Positions 46,229-56,895 of a stretch of 64,000 nt of DNA are shown here, piece by piece. The notes under the pieces were generated by a model, which worked only from the letters and a program-made list of their open reading frames with translations, made no database searches and was not told where the DNA came from. The stretch spans positions 310,001 through 374,000 of the forward strand of contig NZ_CP129683.1 of the NCBI RefSeq assembly GCF_041080835.1. Direction: 5' to 3'. How positions within the stretch are numbered: position 1 is the stretch's first letter; the number at the start of each line of letters is the position of its first letter. The stretch comes from Bifidobacterium sp. WK012_4_13. Its GTDB lineage: Bacteria; Actinomycetota; Actinomycetes; Actinomycetales; Bifidobacteriaceae. The position numbers and the translations under genes are program-made.

Positions 46229-46828
46229 ATGGCGTCTGATTTTTGGTTGATCGCAGGGTTGGGAAATCCTGGTTCGAAGTACGAGGGCACCCGTCACAAC
46301 ATGGGTTTCATGTGTGCGGATGTATTGGCAAATCGTTGGAGCGTTTCGCTTTCCGACCACAAGGGGCTGGCCTTGCTCGGCAAGGGCGTGATGAGGCTTT
46401 CCGGGGCACCACGCAAGTTTTTCCTGGCCAAGCCACTGACCTTCATGAACGATTCGGGCAATGCCGTTGCTTCCATTTGCTCGTACTATGACATCGCACC
46501 GGAGCACGTCATAGCGATTCATGACGATATGGATCTGGAATTCGGACGCATCAAGGTCAAGGCCGGTGGTTCGGCCGGAGGACATAATGGCATCAAATCC
46601 ATTGACCGATCGCTCGGAACCAACACATATTCTCGAGTCAGGCTTGGGGTCGGGCATTCAGCCAGACAGGGCGATGCCCATGCAAAAACAGTGAACTGGG
46701 TTCTTGGCGGTTTCAATGCCGATCAGAAGTCGCGCCTCGCCGATTTCTTAAGCGATGGGGCAGACGCAGTCGAAACGATTATGAACGAAGGCCTCGGACA
46801 GGCTCAGGAGAAATTCAATGGTCGATGA
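46229..46828 (+). CDS. pth: Peptidyl-tRNA hydrolase
   Basis: 199 aa from ATG 46229. It releases tRNA from peptidyl-tRNA that dropped off the ribosome. Active-site motifs are AGLGNPGSKYEGTRHNMGF (Asn12, His23), KPLTFMNDSG and VIAIHDDMDLEFGRIKVKAGGSAGGHNGIKS-type core (written here only in part), followed by RLGVGH. The 3' end overlaps the mfd start by 11 bp, so the two are co-translated. A -10-like TACAAT lies about 46 bp upstream. Confidence 0.95.
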   Translation: MASDFWLIAGLGNPGSKYEGTRHNMGFMCADVLANRWSVSLSDHKGLALLGKGVMRLSGAPRKFFLAKPLTFMNDSGNAVASICSYYDIAPEHVIAIHDDMDLEFGRIKVKAGGSAGGHNGIKSIDRSLGTNTYSRVRLGVGHSARQGDAHAKTVNWVLGGFNADQKSRLADFLSDGADAVETIMNEGLGQAQEKFNGR

Positions 46829-49800
46829 AGTGACATGGCAGGCACTTTCGAATACCACAGCCACCAGCGGCAGGCATGCCATATCTCAAGGCGCTCCGAC
46901 AGAGGGGTCATTGTCGCATCTGCTTGACAATCTGAGAGATGACCCGATTTTTCATGATGTGGTGATCGGCGACACTGATATTTCGCAATCAAAGACCGAT
47001 CCGTCAACCACATTGGGCATTCCCGAAGGCTTACGACCGGCGCTCATTGCAGCCACGTCGAAGAGAAAAACCGTGGTGGCAATCACCGCCTCGGGCAGGG
47101 ATGCCGAAGAGCTGGCAGCCGCGGTACGCTCATGGTATCCAGGCAATCCGCAGGACATCGCACTCTTGGAAGCATGGGAAACGCTGCCACACGAGCGTCT
47201 TTCGCCACGCGCCGACACGGTTGCGAGCAGAATGGCCGTGTTCCGCCGTCTGAAGCATCCCGTCGCCAACAGCGACATGTTCGGTCCGATACGCATGCTC
47301 GTCATGCCGGTTCGCTCGCTGATTCAGCCCGTCGTCGCCAACCTTGGCGACGTCGAACCGCTGGTGTTCGAAGATGGCAAGGAATTCGCACTCGATGAGG
47401 CGTCAAGACTGCTGGTCAGAAATTCCTATACACGAGTCGACCTGGTCATGGATCGAGGGGAATTCGCAGTTCGCGGAGGCATCCTCGATGTGTTCCCGCC
47501 GACGGCACCGCATCCGGTACGCATCGAATTCTTTGGTGACGAGGTCGACGGCATCCACGAATTCAATGCTTCGGACCAACGCACCTATGGCGATTCCATT
47601 CCTCGCATCTGGGCGACGGCATGCAGGGAACTGCAGCTGACGCCTGAGATACGCGAACGTGCGGCATCGCTTGTCGGCAAGATCGACAATGCGGAGGACA
47701 TGCTCGAATCCATATCCAAGGCCATACCTGTCGAAGGGATGGAATCGCTGCTTCCGGCATTGGTGGATCATCTCGATCAGGTGCCGAGCTTGCTTCCTGA
47801 CGATGCCATAGTGATGCTCGACGACCCTGAACGCCTTCGCAGATCCTCAGAAGACCTGGCCAAGACGGCGAACGAATTCCTAGCCGCTAGCTGGCATGTC
47901 GCAGCTTCAGGCCATGGGTCCGGTGCCCCCATCAGCTTTGATCAGGCAAGCTTCCTCGACTTCGATGAGACTGTGTCAGCAATGGAATTCGGGCATACCG
48001 AGGTAATTCGTCTCACTGGATTTGGCGTTGATGCGAACGTTCAGGGGCATTATCAGCTCGATGCCCAGAACCCCGAGAATTTCAGGGGAGGGGAAGGCAA
48101 GGTAAGTTCAGGAATCGAAGGACTCATCGAACAGGGCTTCACCGTCATTCTGACAGCGGCAGCGCAGGGAACGCTTTCGCGTCTCAAGCGCGTCATCAAC
48201 GAGATCGGCATCACCACATTCACGCCAATCCGATCGCTCGCACCGAATGGCTTCATTGATCGCGGCGCAAGACTTGCGGTCTTGACGGAGCGCGATCTGA
48301 CAGGAAGAACCAGCGCGACAGGTCAGCTGAAAACGCCAAAGCGAAGGCGCAAGAGCATCGATCTGATGGAACTCAAGCCTGGAGACTTCGTCGTTCATGA
48401 ACAGCATGGCGTCGGCCGCTTCATTGGCATGAAGCAGCGCACCGTCGGTCAGGGCGCGCAGCGCGCGCAGCGCGAATACCTTGTCATTGAATATGCACCG
48501 AGCAAGCGCAATGCGCCATCTGACAAGCTGTATGTGCCAACGGACCAGCTTGATATGATCAGCAAATATATCGGTGCCGAAGCTCCGAAGCTCAACAAGC
48601 TCGGTGGCGGTGACTGGGCGGCCACCAAGGCCAAGGCGCGCAAGCATGTGCGTGAGATCGCCGCAGACCTGGTGAAGCTGTATTCGGCCCGTCAGCGCAC
48701 CAAGGGCTTTGCCTTCAGCCCTGACACGCCTTGGCAGAAAGAGCTCGAAGACGCCTTCCCATTCCAGGAGACACCCGACCAGCTCACCACCATCGACGAG
48801 GTCAAGCATGACATGGAGCAGCCCATGCCGATGGATCGCCTGATCTGCGGCGATGTGGGATTCGGCAAGACCGAAATCGCCGTGCGTGCGGCATTCAAGG
48901 CCGTCCAGGATGGCAAGCAGGTCGTGGTGCTGGTTCCGACAACCCTGCTGGTGCAGCAGCATCAGGAGACCTTCAATGAGCGGTTCGAAGGTTTTCCCAT
49001 CAATGTCGCAGCCATGAGCCGCTTCCAGACGCCGAAAGAAATCAAGGCAGCCATGCAGGGGCTTGCCGATGGCACTGTCGATGTGGTGATCGGGACGCAT
49101 AAGCTCTTGAATCCCAAGATCAAGTTCAAGGACCTGGGACTCGTCATCATCGACGAAGAGCAGCGCTTCGGCGTCGAACACAAGGAGACGCTCAAGGCAC
49201 TGCGCACGAATGTGGATGTGCTGAGCCTTTCGGCCACACCCATTCCAAGAACCTTGGAAATGGCTGTGACCGGCATTCGGGAGATGTCCACCTTGGACAC
49301 GCCACCAGAGGATCGTCTTCCGGTGCTCACCTATGTGGGAGCGAGCGAGGATTCGCAGATAACCGCAGCGGTGAAGCGAGAGCTGCTCCGTGGTGGTCAG
49401 GTCTTCTACGTCCATAATCGCGTCGAAGACATCGATCGCGTCGCCTCTCACATCGCGCAGCTTGTACCAGAAGCGCACATCGGCATCGCCAACGGCAAGA
49501 TGGGGGAGCGTCAGCTCGACCATGTCATCCGTGACTTCTGGCACCGCGACATCGATGTGCTGGTATGCACCACGATCATCGAGACCGGCCTTGACATCTC
49601 GAACGCGAATACGCTCATCGTCGATCATGCCGACCGCTTTGGTCTCAGTCAGCTGCACCAGCTCAGAGGACGCGTCGGCCGTGGCCGCGAGCGGGCATAT
49701 GCATACTTCCTCTACGATCCAAGCAAGCCCATGACGCAGACCGCTCACGACAGACTCGCGACGATCGCACAGAACACGGCCCTTGGCTCAGGATACGAAG

Positions 49801-50417
49801 TCGCGATGAAGGATCTTGAACTTCGCGGAACAGGCAATCTTCTTGGCGATGAGCAGTCAGGCCATATAGAAGGAGTCGGCTTCGACCTTTACGTGCGCAT
49901 GGTGTCCGAGGCCGTCGAGCATTACAAGGAGCCGGATGCCCAGGAGGAGCAGGCGGTGACGATCGATCTGCCCATCGAGGCTTCGATTCCGGTTGATTAC
50001 ATCGATTCAGACAAACTGCGTCTGGAAGCATATAGAAAGCTCGCCGCCGCAAGGAACGAGGAGGATCTGAACGACTTGCGAGACGAGCTCACCGATCGCT
50101 ATGGCAGGCCACCACAGGACTTCGACACGCTCTTTGACGTCGCCCGTCTGCGTTTCAAGGCACAGAAGCTCGGCATAACCGAAATCTCAGGTCAGGGAAA
50201 GAACGTCCGCATCGCGAAGATCGACCCGCAGGAATCGTTGCTGATGCGCATACAGCGAATCTACAGAGGTTCACAATACCGTCCCGTTACGCATGTTCTG
50301 CTGATTCCAGCACCCTTTGCCGGTTCTCTGGGCCAGCCTGCCATGGATTCCGAGCAGATCATGGCTTGGACCGAGCAGCTCATGGAAGACCTGGCATGGC
50401 ATCCACACCTGCAGTGA
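46818..50417 (+). CDS. mfd: Transcription-repair coupling factor Mfd
   Basis: 1199 aa from ATG 46818 (CAGGAGAAATTC upstream, inside pth). The UvrB-like N-terminal region has DRGEFAVRGGILDVFPP. The RNA polymerase-binding domain has LKPGDFVVHEQHGVGRFIG. The RecG-like translocase has Walker A CGDVGFGKTEIAVRAAF, the DEEQ box VIIDEEQRFGVEHK, LSLSATPIPRTLEMA and QLRGRVGRGRERAYAY. It pushes stalled polymerase off lesions and recruits UvrA. The pth-mfd-eno order is partly shared with mycobacteria. Confidence 0.97.
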   Translation: MVDEVTWQALSNTTATSGRHAISQGAPTEGSLSHLLDNLRDDPIFHDVVIGDTDISQSKTDPSTTLGIPEGLRPALIAATSKRKTVVAITASGRDAEELAAAVRSWYPGNPQDIALLEAWETLPHERLSPRADTVASRMAVFRRLKHPVANSDMFGPIRMLVMPVRSLIQPVVANLGDVEPLVFEDGKEFALDEASRLLVRNSYTRVDLVMDRGEFAVRGGILDVFPPTAPHPVRIEFFGDEVDGIHEFNASDQRTYGDSIPRIWATACRELQLTPEIRERAASLVGKIDNAEDMLESISKAIPVEGMESLLPALVDHLDQVPSLLPDDAIVMLDDPERLRRSSEDLAKTANEFLAASWHVAASGHGSGAPISFDQASFLDFDETVSAMEFGHTEVIRLTGFGVDANVQGHYQLDAQNPENFRGGEGKVSSGIEGLIEQGFTVILTAAAQGTLSRLKRVINEIGITTFTPIRSLAPNGFIDRGARLAVLTERDLTGRTSATGQLKTPKRRRKSIDLMELKPGDFVVHEQHGVGRFIGMKQRTVGQGAQRAQREYLVIEYAPSKRNAPSDKLYVPTDQLDMISKYIGAEAPKLNKLGGGDWAATKAKARKHVREIAADLVKLYSARQRTKGFAFSPDTPWQKELEDAFPFQETPDQLTTIDEVKHDMEQPMPMDRLICGDVGFGKTEIAVRAAFKAVQDGKQVVVLVPTTLLVQQHQETFNERFEGFPINVAAMSRFQTPKEIKAAMQGLADGTVDVVIGTHKLLNPKIKFKDLGLVIIDEEQRFGVEHKETLKALRTNVDVLSLSATPIPRTLEMAVTGIREMSTLDTPPEDRLPVLTYVGASEDSQITAAVKRELLRGGQVFYVHNRVEDIDRVASHIAQLVPEAHIGIANGKMGERQLDHVIRDFWHRDIDVLVCTTIIETGLDISNANTLIVDHADRFGLSQLHQLRGRVGRGRERAYAYFLYDPSKPMTQTAHDRLATIAQNTALGSGYEVAMKDLELRGTGNLLGDEQSGHIEGVGFDLYVRMVSEAVEHYKEPDAQEEQAVTIDLPIEASIPVDYIDSDKLRLEAYRKLAAARNEEDLNDLRDELTDRYGRPPQDFDTLFDVARLRFKAQKLGITEISGQGKNVRIAKIDPQESLLMRIQRIYRGSQYRPVTHVLLIPAPFAGSLGQPAMDSEQIMAWTEQLMEDLAWHPHLQ

Positions 50418-50512
50418 GGCCTGCATGCATACCCACGGTTTCGATGGGACTTCGGCATACGGGTGAACGAGTCGTGCATCAACTTTCGTCAGCATGTGCA
50501 AGCGTATATGGG

Positions 50513-50541
50513 TTGAAAGCTGTGAGCGCTAACAATGTTCT
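50513..50541 (+). promoter_or_regulatory. Promoter of eno with an embedded LacI-type operator
   Basis: TTGAAA (50513-50518) and TGTTCT (50536-50541) are spaced by 17 bp. The spacer contains the near-perfect palindrome TGTGAGCGCTAACA (50521-50534), a typical LacI-family site. In bifidobacteria the LacI-type global regulators AraQ and MalR1 control central carbon genes, so one of them is the likely binder; this is inference. Confidence 0.55.
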
Positions 50542-50612
50542 CTTCACGACACGCGCTGTTCGTCCAATAAAAGCACTACGCTGGGGAATGTCAGAACAAC
50601 ACAATGTCTTAA

Positions 50613-51917
<1,305 letters not shown>

Positions 51918-51978
51918 GGCAAGTCGGCAGGTCAGGAATTGTCGCGTAGTGGTATGAGCGCAGACTGACATTGCAATG

Positions 51979-52014
51979 CCCGTCACATTCCCAGTCGAGT
52001 GTGGCGGGTATTTT
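51979..52014 (+). terminator. Rho-independent terminator of eno
   Basis: CCCGTCACA pairs with TGTGGCGGG (one G-T wobble), then TATTTT. It lies about 60 bp after the eno stop. Confidence 0.8.
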
Positions 52015-52098
52015 CGTATGTCAGGCATTGGTGGAGCTTGACCGCAATCCGAACTTGGCATAGATGTGTTGGCATAGATGTGGCGAAAGGGTCTGGGG

Positions 52099-52821
52099 AT
52101 GGCAATGAGCAAGGAATCAAGGAACGGAAGGCGTGTGGCTGCTGGCAAGGCCAGTCGAAAGGCGAGCGTCTCTGATTCGCGCGAATCCTCTCGATCCAGG
52201 CAGACGCATGTGGATCCTGCCGGGACTTCTGCCTCCGGAAAGTCCACCGCTTCGCGGCAGTCCGGGAAGACGGGCAAGTCCACAACCCGTACAATTGGCA
52301 ATTCCGGTCCGATTTCCTTCTTCATCGCCATGATCATCATTCTGTTGGGCACCGTGGAAATCGTGTCGACCTTCCATACATATGCCATAAATCTTTCCGA
52401 ACTCAATGGTCTGCGCAAGCAGGAGGCAAGTCTTGTCGTCCAGAATAGGGATCTGGAAAACCAGATTTCACGGTGGAGCGACAACGCATATGTGACAGCC
52501 CAGGCCCGCGAACGCCTAGGCTTCGTTTTTCCTGGCGAGGAGGCTGTCAGAGTGCTTCATCCTGAGGCGGTCACCGGCACCAAATCAAACGGGAGCGAGA
52601 AGTCCGACGATAGCTCCACCGATACGACGACGCTGCCTTGGTACAGTGAGTTGGCCTATTCCTTCAACAAGGCCGACAAGCAGGCCGGGGATTCCTCGAA
52701 GAGCAAGTCATCCACGTCCGGATCAGACTCCAATCCTTCCAGCACGGCAACGTCGTCATCCTCTTCGAGTGCCAGTTCATCCAAGTCATCCGCGAGCCCA
52801 TCCGCATCATCCTCGGACTAG
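52099..52821 (+). CDS. Septum formation initiator (DivIC/FtsB-like) protein
   Basis: 240 aa from ATG 52099 (ATG 52105 is equally possible). Basic, Ser-rich cytoplasmic N-terminus; one membrane helix at about 75-95 (ISFFIAMIIILLGTVEIVS); then the coiled-coil LNGLRKQEASLVVQNRDLENQ and the family motif AQARERLGFVFPGEEAV. The C-terminus is a long Ser/Thr tail outside the membrane. DivIC/FtsB proteins join FtsL and FtsQ in the divisome. The order eno, this gene, DUF501, ppx is the same as in Mycobacterium tuberculosis. Confidence 0.85.
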   Translation: MAMSKESRNGRRVAAGKASRKASVSDSRESSRSRQTHVDPAGTSASGKSTASRQSGKTGKSTTRTIGNSGPISFFIAMIIILLGTVEIVSTFHTYAINLSELNGLRKQEASLVVQNRDLENQISRWSDNAYVTAQARERLGFVFPGEEAVRVLHPEAVTGTKSNGSEKSDDSSTDTTTLPWYSELAYSFNKADKQAGDSSKSKSSTSGSDSNPSSTATSSSSSSASSSKSSASPSASSSD

Positions 52822-52946
52822 AACGCTCACCTTTGCCGCGGGCAGAAGCGTCATTCTGCGAAGGCCTGCATACCCGCGAAACCATCCAAGCTGTACGAGA
52901 CGAATTGCGTCGTCCCCGATTGCATGAAGGCATATGGAATACGATA

Positions 52947-53582
52947 ATGAATAATCAGGAATGCTCCCAGACTGTCATAGGCAGCCCGTCCGTCGAGCAG
53001 ACAGGCCCCGCACTCAGCGATGAGATGCGGACACGGGTCAGAGGCCGTCTGCGCGAAGTGCTCGAAGCGCCAGCCACCAAGGACGAGATCGATCTGGTCG
53101 AGCGACAGCTGACCCGTTATCCACGAGGCATGATCGCCGTCGGCGCGAGATGCGTCTGCGGACGTCCCTTGGCTGTTGTCACGCGCCCGTTGCTGAATGC
53201 GTCGATACCATTTCCGACGACCTTCTATCTCACGAGTCCCGAGGCGGTCAAGGCAGCATCAAGCCTTGAGGCGGATGGCACGATGAAGAGGCTATCCGAG
53301 TCACTAGCTCATGACGACGCCATCGCCAGGGCCTATGAACAGGCGCATCTGGCATACCTGGACTTCCGATCTCAGCTTGCCGCCCTGCTGGGCGACGATG
53401 ACAGCCATATCAGAGGCATCAGCGCAGGCGGCATGCCGACCAGGGTGAAATGCCTGCATGCGGCCCTTGCCCATAGCCTGTGCATGGGCGAGGGAGTCAA
53501 TCCGATCGGCGACATCGCACTGCGCATGGTCCGCGAGGATAGGCATTTCGACCCCAATGTCTGCCGCTGCAGCATTCTCTGA
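52947..53582 (+). CDS. DUF501 family protein
   Basis: 211 aa from ATG 52947; the RBS is weak, and the reading frame stays open to 52833. Conserved DUF501 features are RGMIAVGARCVCGRPLAVV, PFPTTFYLTSP, a middle EADG..KRL segment, and the C-terminal TRVKCLHAALAHSLCMG with NPIGDIAL. Cysteines in the CVCG and CLH segments may bind metal. Function is unknown. It is fixed between the DivIC-like gene and ppx in actinobacteria, hinting at a link to division or phosphate metabolism, but that is only context. Confidence 0.85.
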   Translation: MNNQECSQTVIGSPSVEQTGPALSDEMRTRVRGRLREVLEAPATKDEIDLVERQLTRYPRGMIAVGARCVCGRPLAVVTRPLLNASIPFPTTFYLTSPEAVKAASSLEADGTMKRLSESLAHDDAIARAYEQAHLAYLDFRSQLAALLGDDDSHIRGISAGGMPTRVKCLHAALAHSLCMGEGVNPIGDIALRMVREDRHFDPNVCRCSIL

Positions 53583-53794
53583 TGTCTGTCGTCCAGAAGC
53601 GGCGGTCTGGGCATCTCTGTCTGGGGGCATCTCTGTCTCAGATTCTTTGTCTCTGAGGCACTGTCTCTGAGCCATTGTCTTGCTCGAATGGTCTGGGGAA
53701 GCGTCCATCCTGCGGCGATGGCGAGGGATCGATTGGTACTGGGGAATTGTAGAATCGTGATGAAAAAAGAACAGCTGTGTTGGAGGAGAGACTG

Positions 53795-54826
53795 ATGGAT
53801 TCAGTGACCATAGCCGGAGTTGACTGCGGAACCAATTCGATACGTTTGATGGTGGCTGAGGTCGATGCCAGGGGAATGCATGTGGTCATGCCGAGAATGC
53901 TTCGTATCATCAGGCTCGGCCAGGGTGTGGATAGATACCGTCGATTTGCGGAGGATGCCCTGCAGCGTGCATACGCCGCGGTCAGGGAGTTCGCCGACGT
54001 TCTCGGTAGGCAGCATGTCGATGGCATTCGCTTCGTAGCGACATCCGCAACGCGCGATGCGTCGAACCGATCTGAGTTCGAGGACGCGGTGGAATCCATT
54101 CTTGGTGTCAGACCCGAAGTCATTCCCGGATCCGAGGAGGCTGCGCTAAGCTTTCTCGGCGCGACCGCAACTCTTGGCGAGTCCCAGCTCCCTGGACAGC
54201 AATCGGCCACTGGTCAGCAGACAGACCCTGCATATATGGTCGTCGATCTGGGCGGCGGCTCCACGGAAATCGTTGTCGGCGGAGATGGCGTCGACATTCC
54301 CGCGCAGACGGTTCGTGCCGGTTTCTCGATGAACATCGGTTCCGTTCGCATGACTGAGCGTCACCTGCTGTCCGATCCTCCCACACAGACGCAGATCGAG
54401 CGGGCGACTGCGGACATCGACGCACATATAGACGAGGCCTTCACCCATGTCCCCGCTCAGGATGTGTCCACGATCATCGGGGTGTCGGGAACGGTGACCA
54501 CGATGAGTGCGATAGCGATGGGCTGCGAGACATACGATCGCAATGCCGTCGATGGCGCGACGATTGGGTTCGACAGCATCTTCGAAGCCGATGGACGGGT
54601 GCTGCGCATGAGCCGCGAGGAGAGAGGCGCGCTTGGAGCAATTCATCCAGGACGCATCGACGTCGTCGGAGGGGGAGCGCTGATCTGGACTCGAGTCCTC
54701 AAGAGAGTCGCCGCAGCGGCAGCCACTCGCGGAACCCATATCGATTCCTTCCTGTCGAGCGAGCATGGGCTGCTTGACGGAATCGTCCTCGATTACGGCA
54801 GAAGGATGCTTGCCGGTCAGATCTGA
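53795..54826 (+). CDS. Exopolyphosphatase / pppGpp phosphohydrolase family (Ppx/GppA)
   Basis: 343 aa from ATG 53795 (TTGGAGGAGAG upstream). Actin-like ATPase fold with AGVDCGTNSIRLMVAE (phosphate 1), RFVATSATRDASN, EVIPGSEEAALSF, and YMVVDLGGGSTEIVV (phosphate 2), then TIIGVSGTVTTMSAI. These enzymes shorten polyphosphate and/or turn pppGpp into ppGpp. It is the short two-domain form without the C-terminal HD part, like mycobacterial Ppx1/Ppx2. Upstream, 53583-53794 holds only ATCTCTGTCT-type direct repeats. Confidence 0.9.
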   Translation: MDSVTIAGVDCGTNSIRLMVAEVDARGMHVVMPRMLRIIRLGQGVDRYRRFAEDALQRAYAAVREFADVLGRQHVDGIRFVATSATRDASNRSEFEDAVESILGVRPEVIPGSEEAALSFLGATATLGESQLPGQQSATGQQTDPAYMVVDLGGGSTEIVVGGDGVDIPAQTVRAGFSMNIGSVRMTERHLLSDPPTQTQIERATADIDAHIDEAFTHVPAQDVSTIIGVSGTVTTMSAIAMGCETYDRNAVDGATIGFDSIFEADGRVLRMSREERGALGAIHPGRIDVVGGGALIWTRVLKRVAAAAATRGTHIDSFLSSEHGLLDGIVLDYGRRMLAGQI

Positions 54827-54898
54827 TTTCATGGTATTGTGTCCTATTGTCCGCTGCCGGTTAGATTGCCCATCAGTGCAAGCGGTTCGGACGTCGTT

Positions 54899-54978
54899 GC
54901 CCCAGTGGCGAAACGGTATACGCATCGGACTTAAAATCCGACGTCGCGAGACTTGTGGGTTCGATTCCCACCTGGGGC
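54899..54978 (+). tRNA. tRNA-Leu (anticodon UAA)
   Basis: Folded by eye: acceptor GCCCCAG/CTGGGGC, D-arm GCG...CGC, anticodon stem TCGGA/TCCGA with loop CTTAAAA (anticodon TAA), a long variable arm GTC-GCGA-GAC typical of type II tRNAs, and T-arm GTGGG-TTCGATT-CCCAC. The next base A is the discriminator; CCA is not encoded. A short CCGGC/GCCGG hairpin at 54991-55005 may terminate it. Confidence 0.97.
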
Positions 54979-55050
54979 ACGCTTTACCTGCCGGCCTTTC
55001 GCCGGTGCTAGGCTACATTGCATACAGCCCAAGTTCGAGATGAGGTTCAT

Positions 55051-55629
55051 ATGCCAAACGCACCGGCCCGCAGAAATGCCCGGGAGGTTCCGGAGATACT
55101 GACGCAGGTGATATGCGCCGCCGGGGTTCTCTGCATAGGGGAGATCGTCTGTGCGCCATTCATTCTCGCCATGGCCAGCAACGTGGGCCTCGCACTTGTT
55201 CCTTGGGCATGCATCGCAAGCATGCTGGCGGTCTTCTTCTGCTATACCGTTGGGTTTGCCCTCTTCTGGGCGATTGACTACGTTTCGGCCCAGATAAGGC
55301 AGGGCCTACGTGAGCGCCTGACTCCGATTGTCTTTGGACTTGGCGGGTTCATAGGGTTTGCAGCATGGGGATACTTCGTCATCCCGGCGATCTTCAACTC
55401 ACTTCTGGCCGGCATCGACGCGGACCCCCTTTCCCTCGGACAGCGCCTTGCTATTGGCTTCAACTGTGCGGTGCTCGGATTCATCGCATGGTTCGTGGCC
55501 AAGATGGTCTCCAGACGATTCTCGCATCATCTGGCTTCGGTCGTCTCAGTTGGAATCGTCACCGTCGTGATAGCCGCCTTGGGCGTGTTCTATATGATCA
55601 TGATGTTCCGATACATCGCACAGTCCTGA
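55051..55629 (+). CDS. Hypothetical membrane protein with five or so helices
   Basis: 192 aa from ATG 55051 (TGAGGTTCAT RBS). Hydrophobic helices run through the whole protein, e.g. ILTQVICAAGVLCIGEIVCA, WACIASMLAVFFCYTVGFAL, PIVFGLGGFIGFAAWGYFV and VVSVGIVTVVIAALGVFYMI. A short basic N-terminus (RRNAREV) precedes them. I recognise no family signature or catalytic motif. It lies between tRNA-Leu and an FKBP gene on the same strand. Confidence 0.72.
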   Translation: MPNAPARRNAREVPEILTQVICAAGVLCIGEIVCAPFILAMASNVGLALVPWACIASMLAVFFCYTVGFALFWAIDYVSAQIRQGLRERLTPIVFGLGGFIGFAAWGYFVIPAIFNSLLAGIDADPLSLGQRLAIGFNCAVLGFIAWFVAKMVSRRFSHHLASVVSVGIVTVVIAALGVFYMIMMFRYIAQS

Positions 55630-55751
55630 TTCGCGACATGGCCAGTCGTCGTGTGGCTCGGATAGGATAACAGGCCAACGACGCTGTAACTTGTGGTATT
55701 GCTGAAAAGGTTATAGCGTAGAGCTTTGTTATTTTAAGGCAAGGAGAACAT

Positions 55752-56159
55752 ATGTCAGACGCGAATATGCCCAAGGTTGCAGAGGACTTTGGTCACAGGC
55801 CAACCATCGAATTCGATGGCGAGGCTCCAGACGGGTTGAAATCCGTCGAGCTGGTCGAAGGCACTGGTCCCGTTGTTCGCAAGGGCGATACCGTGACTGT
55901 AAACTATCACGGCGTCACCTGGGGCTCTGACAAGCCATTTGATTCGAGTTTCGACCGTCATCAGCCTGCCAGCTTCCCGATCGGCGTCGGCCGCGTCATC
56001 AAGGGCTGGGATCAGACCGTTCCTGGGCATAATGTCGGCTCCCGCCTTCTGGTGAGCATTCCACCAGAGTATGGCTATGGAAGTCAGGGCGTGCCACAGG
56101 CTGGAATCGGCGGTTCTGACACATTGGTTTTTGTCGTTGACATCATTTCAACGCGCTGA
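55752..56159 (+). CDS. FKBP-type peptidyl-prolyl cis-trans isomerase
   Basis: 135 aa from ATG 55752 (AAGGAGAACAT). Single FKBP domain with VRKGDTVTVNYHGVTWGSD, FDSSFDRHQPASFPIGVGRV, IKGWDQTVPGHNVGSRLLVS and IPPEYGYGSQG, all typical of the active-site strands. No signal peptide or trigger-factor domain, so it is a cytoplasmic folding helper that speeds prolyl isomerisation. It is 180 bp ahead of greA. Confidence 0.95.
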   Translation: MSDANMPKVAEDFGHRPTIEFDGEAPDGLKSVELVEGTGPVVRKGDTVTVNYHGVTWGSDKPFDSSFDRHQPASFPIGVGRVIKGWDQTVPGHNVGSRLLVSIPPEYGYGSQGVPQAGIGGSDTLVFVVDIISTR

Positions 56160-56340
56160 ACGCTGGTGGTAAGGACGTCGGCTGCGGTCGGCGTCTTTTG
56201 CTATCTCGACGTCATCCGCGCAGGGCGCCTGACCGCAACGCATTCGCGGATTCATGCGGCTTCGACGATCTGTGGTGGACGCCGCAATGCACTTACCGCT
56301 CAATCAATAGAGTTCTCAATGAACGACTGAAGGAGGAATC

Positions 56341-56820
56341 ATGGCAGAGGAAAAGACCATCCTGCTCACGCAAGAGGCTTACGACAAGCTCAAGGAAGAG
56401 CTTGAGCATCGACAGGGTGAATATCGCGAGGAGATAACCGAGCGTATCGCAACCGCACGCGCAGAGGGAGATCTGAGCGAGAACGGTGGCTATCAGGCCG
56501 CTCGCGAGGAGCAGGGAAAGAATGAGGGACGCATCAACGAGCTCATCGTCAAGCTGCGCAACACCAAGATTCTCCAGGCACCAAAGGCTGGCCTGGTTGG
56601 CAACGGCTCGATAGTGACGCTTGACCTGGCAGGCAACAAGGTGACCTATGTGCTTGGATCGCGCGACATAGCCGTGGCGACCGACTACGATGTCATCAGT
56701 CCTGAATCACCGATCGGCGCTGCCATCATGGACGCGAAGCAGGGCGATGAGGTCACATACAAGGCACCCAACGGACGGGATATCAAGGTGAGCATCCTCG
56801 AATCGAAGCCACTGAAATAG
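56341..56820 (+). CDS. greA: Transcription elongation factor GreA
   Basis: 159 aa from ATG 56341 with a consensus AAGGAGG. The N-terminal coiled coil (LTQEAYDKLKEELEHRQGEY, then IATARAEGDLSENGGYQAAR) reaches into the polymerase secondary channel, with the acidic tip D/E residues kept. The C-terminal globular domain has GSIVTLDLAGNKVTYVLG and SPIGAAIMDAKQGDEV. It rescues backtracked RNA polymerase by stimulating transcript cleavage. A bidirectional hairpin follows. Confidence 0.97.
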   Translation: MAEEKTILLTQEAYDKLKEELEHRQGEYREEITERIATARAEGDLSENGGYQAAREEQGKNEGRINELIVKLRNTKILQAPKAGLVGNGSIVTLDLAGNKVTYVLGSRDIAVATDYDVISPESPIGAAIMDAKQGDEVTYKAPNGRDIKVSILESKPLK

Positions 56821-56842
56821 CATCCTGATCAGTCATGGCTCA

Positions 56843-56880
56843 TGGGAGCTCCTTGTCAGCCCTTGGAAACGGAGCTCCCA
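56843..56880. terminator. Bidirectional hairpin between greA and the convergent hemolysin III gene
   Basis: TGGGAGCTCC pairs perfectly with GGAGCTCCCA across an 18-nt loop, 20 bp after greA and 15 bp after the other stop. Likely shared terminator. Confidence 0.75.
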
Positions 56881-56895
56881 CAAGCTGGGAATGCA

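Noticed and set aside
48108..49748. 546-codon open frame on the minus strand inside mfd
   Set aside because: It is antisense to conserved Mfd motifs, has no RBS and its translation matches no family; high GC codon bias keeps that frame open.
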